Source: CAYJHC01 sp964370035 (lineage in GTDB: Bacteria; Bacillota; Clostridia; Peptostreptococcales; Anaerovoracaceae). Taken from it: a stretch of DNA of 14,653 nucleotides. A model generated the notes under the pieces. That model did not search any database and was not told the DNA's origin. It saw only the letters and a program-made list of their open reading frames with translations. Shown piece by piece: positions 14,568 to 14,653 of the stretch (the first letter of the stretch is position 1; every line of letters starts with the position of its first letter). Location of the stretch: positions 1-14,653 of the forward strand of contig CAYJGT010000036.1 in assembly GCA_964370035.1 (NCBI GenBank), in the 5' to 3' direction. The position numbers were made by a program, and so were the translations under genes.

Positions 14568-14597
14568 AACTAATACAACTTAGGCCTACTAATCTCT

Positions 14598-14626
14598 AAA
14601 AAAATAACACTCTATAAAGAGTGTTA
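14598..14626 (-). terminator. Rho-independent terminator of the tRNA gene
   Basis: On the minus strand TAACACTC, a 6-nt loop and GAGTGTTA form a perfect 8-bp stem (14626-14605) followed directly by seven T. It lies 7 nt after the 3' end of the tRNA gene. Confidence 0.85.
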
Positions 14627-14632
14627 AGTTTA

Positions 14633-14653
14633 TGGTGCGCGCGGAGGGACTTG
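14633..14653 (-). tRNA. 3' end of a tRNA gene, cut by the window edge
   Basis: The minus strand reads CAAGTCCCTC then CGCGCGC then ACCA. This is the end of a T-loop, the 3' strand of a T-stem (CCCTC), a 7-nt acceptor strand, the discriminator A and an encoded CCA. The 5' part, including the anticodon, lies beyond the window, so the amino acid cannot be told. A terminator follows directly. Confidence 0.8.

Noticed and set aside
1..14653. CRISPR array, toxin-antitoxin pair, phage genes or defence system.
   Set aside because: No regularly spaced repeats with unique spacers and no gene of such families were seen. The repeats present are explained individually above.

Overview
The window is AT-rich, with Shine-Dalgarno sites of the AAGGAG/GGGAGG type and sigma-A-like promoters, so it fits a low-GC Firmicute, most likely an anaerobic clostridial species. 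Its core is a catabolic locus of about 13 kb for a coenzyme-B12-dependent diol/glycerol dehydratase. Insertion-sequence wreckage flanks it on both sides, and the 3' end of a tRNA gene lies at the right edge.

Layout. Positions 1-216 are T-rich and apparently non-coding. Positions 217-709 hold a broken transposase. From 11767 down to 705 a minus-strand gene series runs in this order: OPA-type organophosphate transporter, alkaline-phosphatase-superfamily hydrolase, APC permease, small membrane protein, dehydratase large, medium and small subunits (pduC, pduD, pduE), a decayed ethanolamine-permease-like pseudogene, the two dehydratase reactivase subunits (pduG/ddrA and pduH/ddrB), and a YbhB/YbcL-type PEBP protein. 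Divergent on the plus strand, two tandem DeoR-family regulators of equal length (255 aa) occupy 12060-13597. The space between the two arms (11768-12059) holds a good sigma-A promoter for each direction. TTGCA-type operator candidates lie just downstream of both predicted start sites. After 13700 come an IS66 TnpC fragment, a second, opposite copy of part of the left transposase, an IS66 TnpB-like remnant, a terminator and the tRNA 3' end.

How it may work. The dehydratase has all the catalytic and metal-site residues I could check, and its reactivase is complete. It lacks the N-terminal extensions that send PduD and PduE into microcompartments. The window has no shell genes, aldehyde or alcohol dehydrogenases, adenosyltransferase or cobalamin riboswitch, so the aldehyde product must be handled elsewhere. 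Two substrate-pocket positions that are Ser301 and Gln336 in Klebsiella oxytoca diol dehydratase are Asn and Thr here. With the neighbouring organophosphate transporter, phosphohydrolase, amine-type permeases and PEBP protein, this suggests a substrate other than plain 1,2-propanediol or glycerol. It could be a diol delivered as a phosphate ester or phosphodiester, possibly one carrying an amine. That is inference.

Other structure: a 32-bp perfect palindrome inside the first regulator gene, a triplicated translation-start region before the hydrolase gene, and a 241-bp inverted repeat (about 98% identical) bracketing the whole locus.
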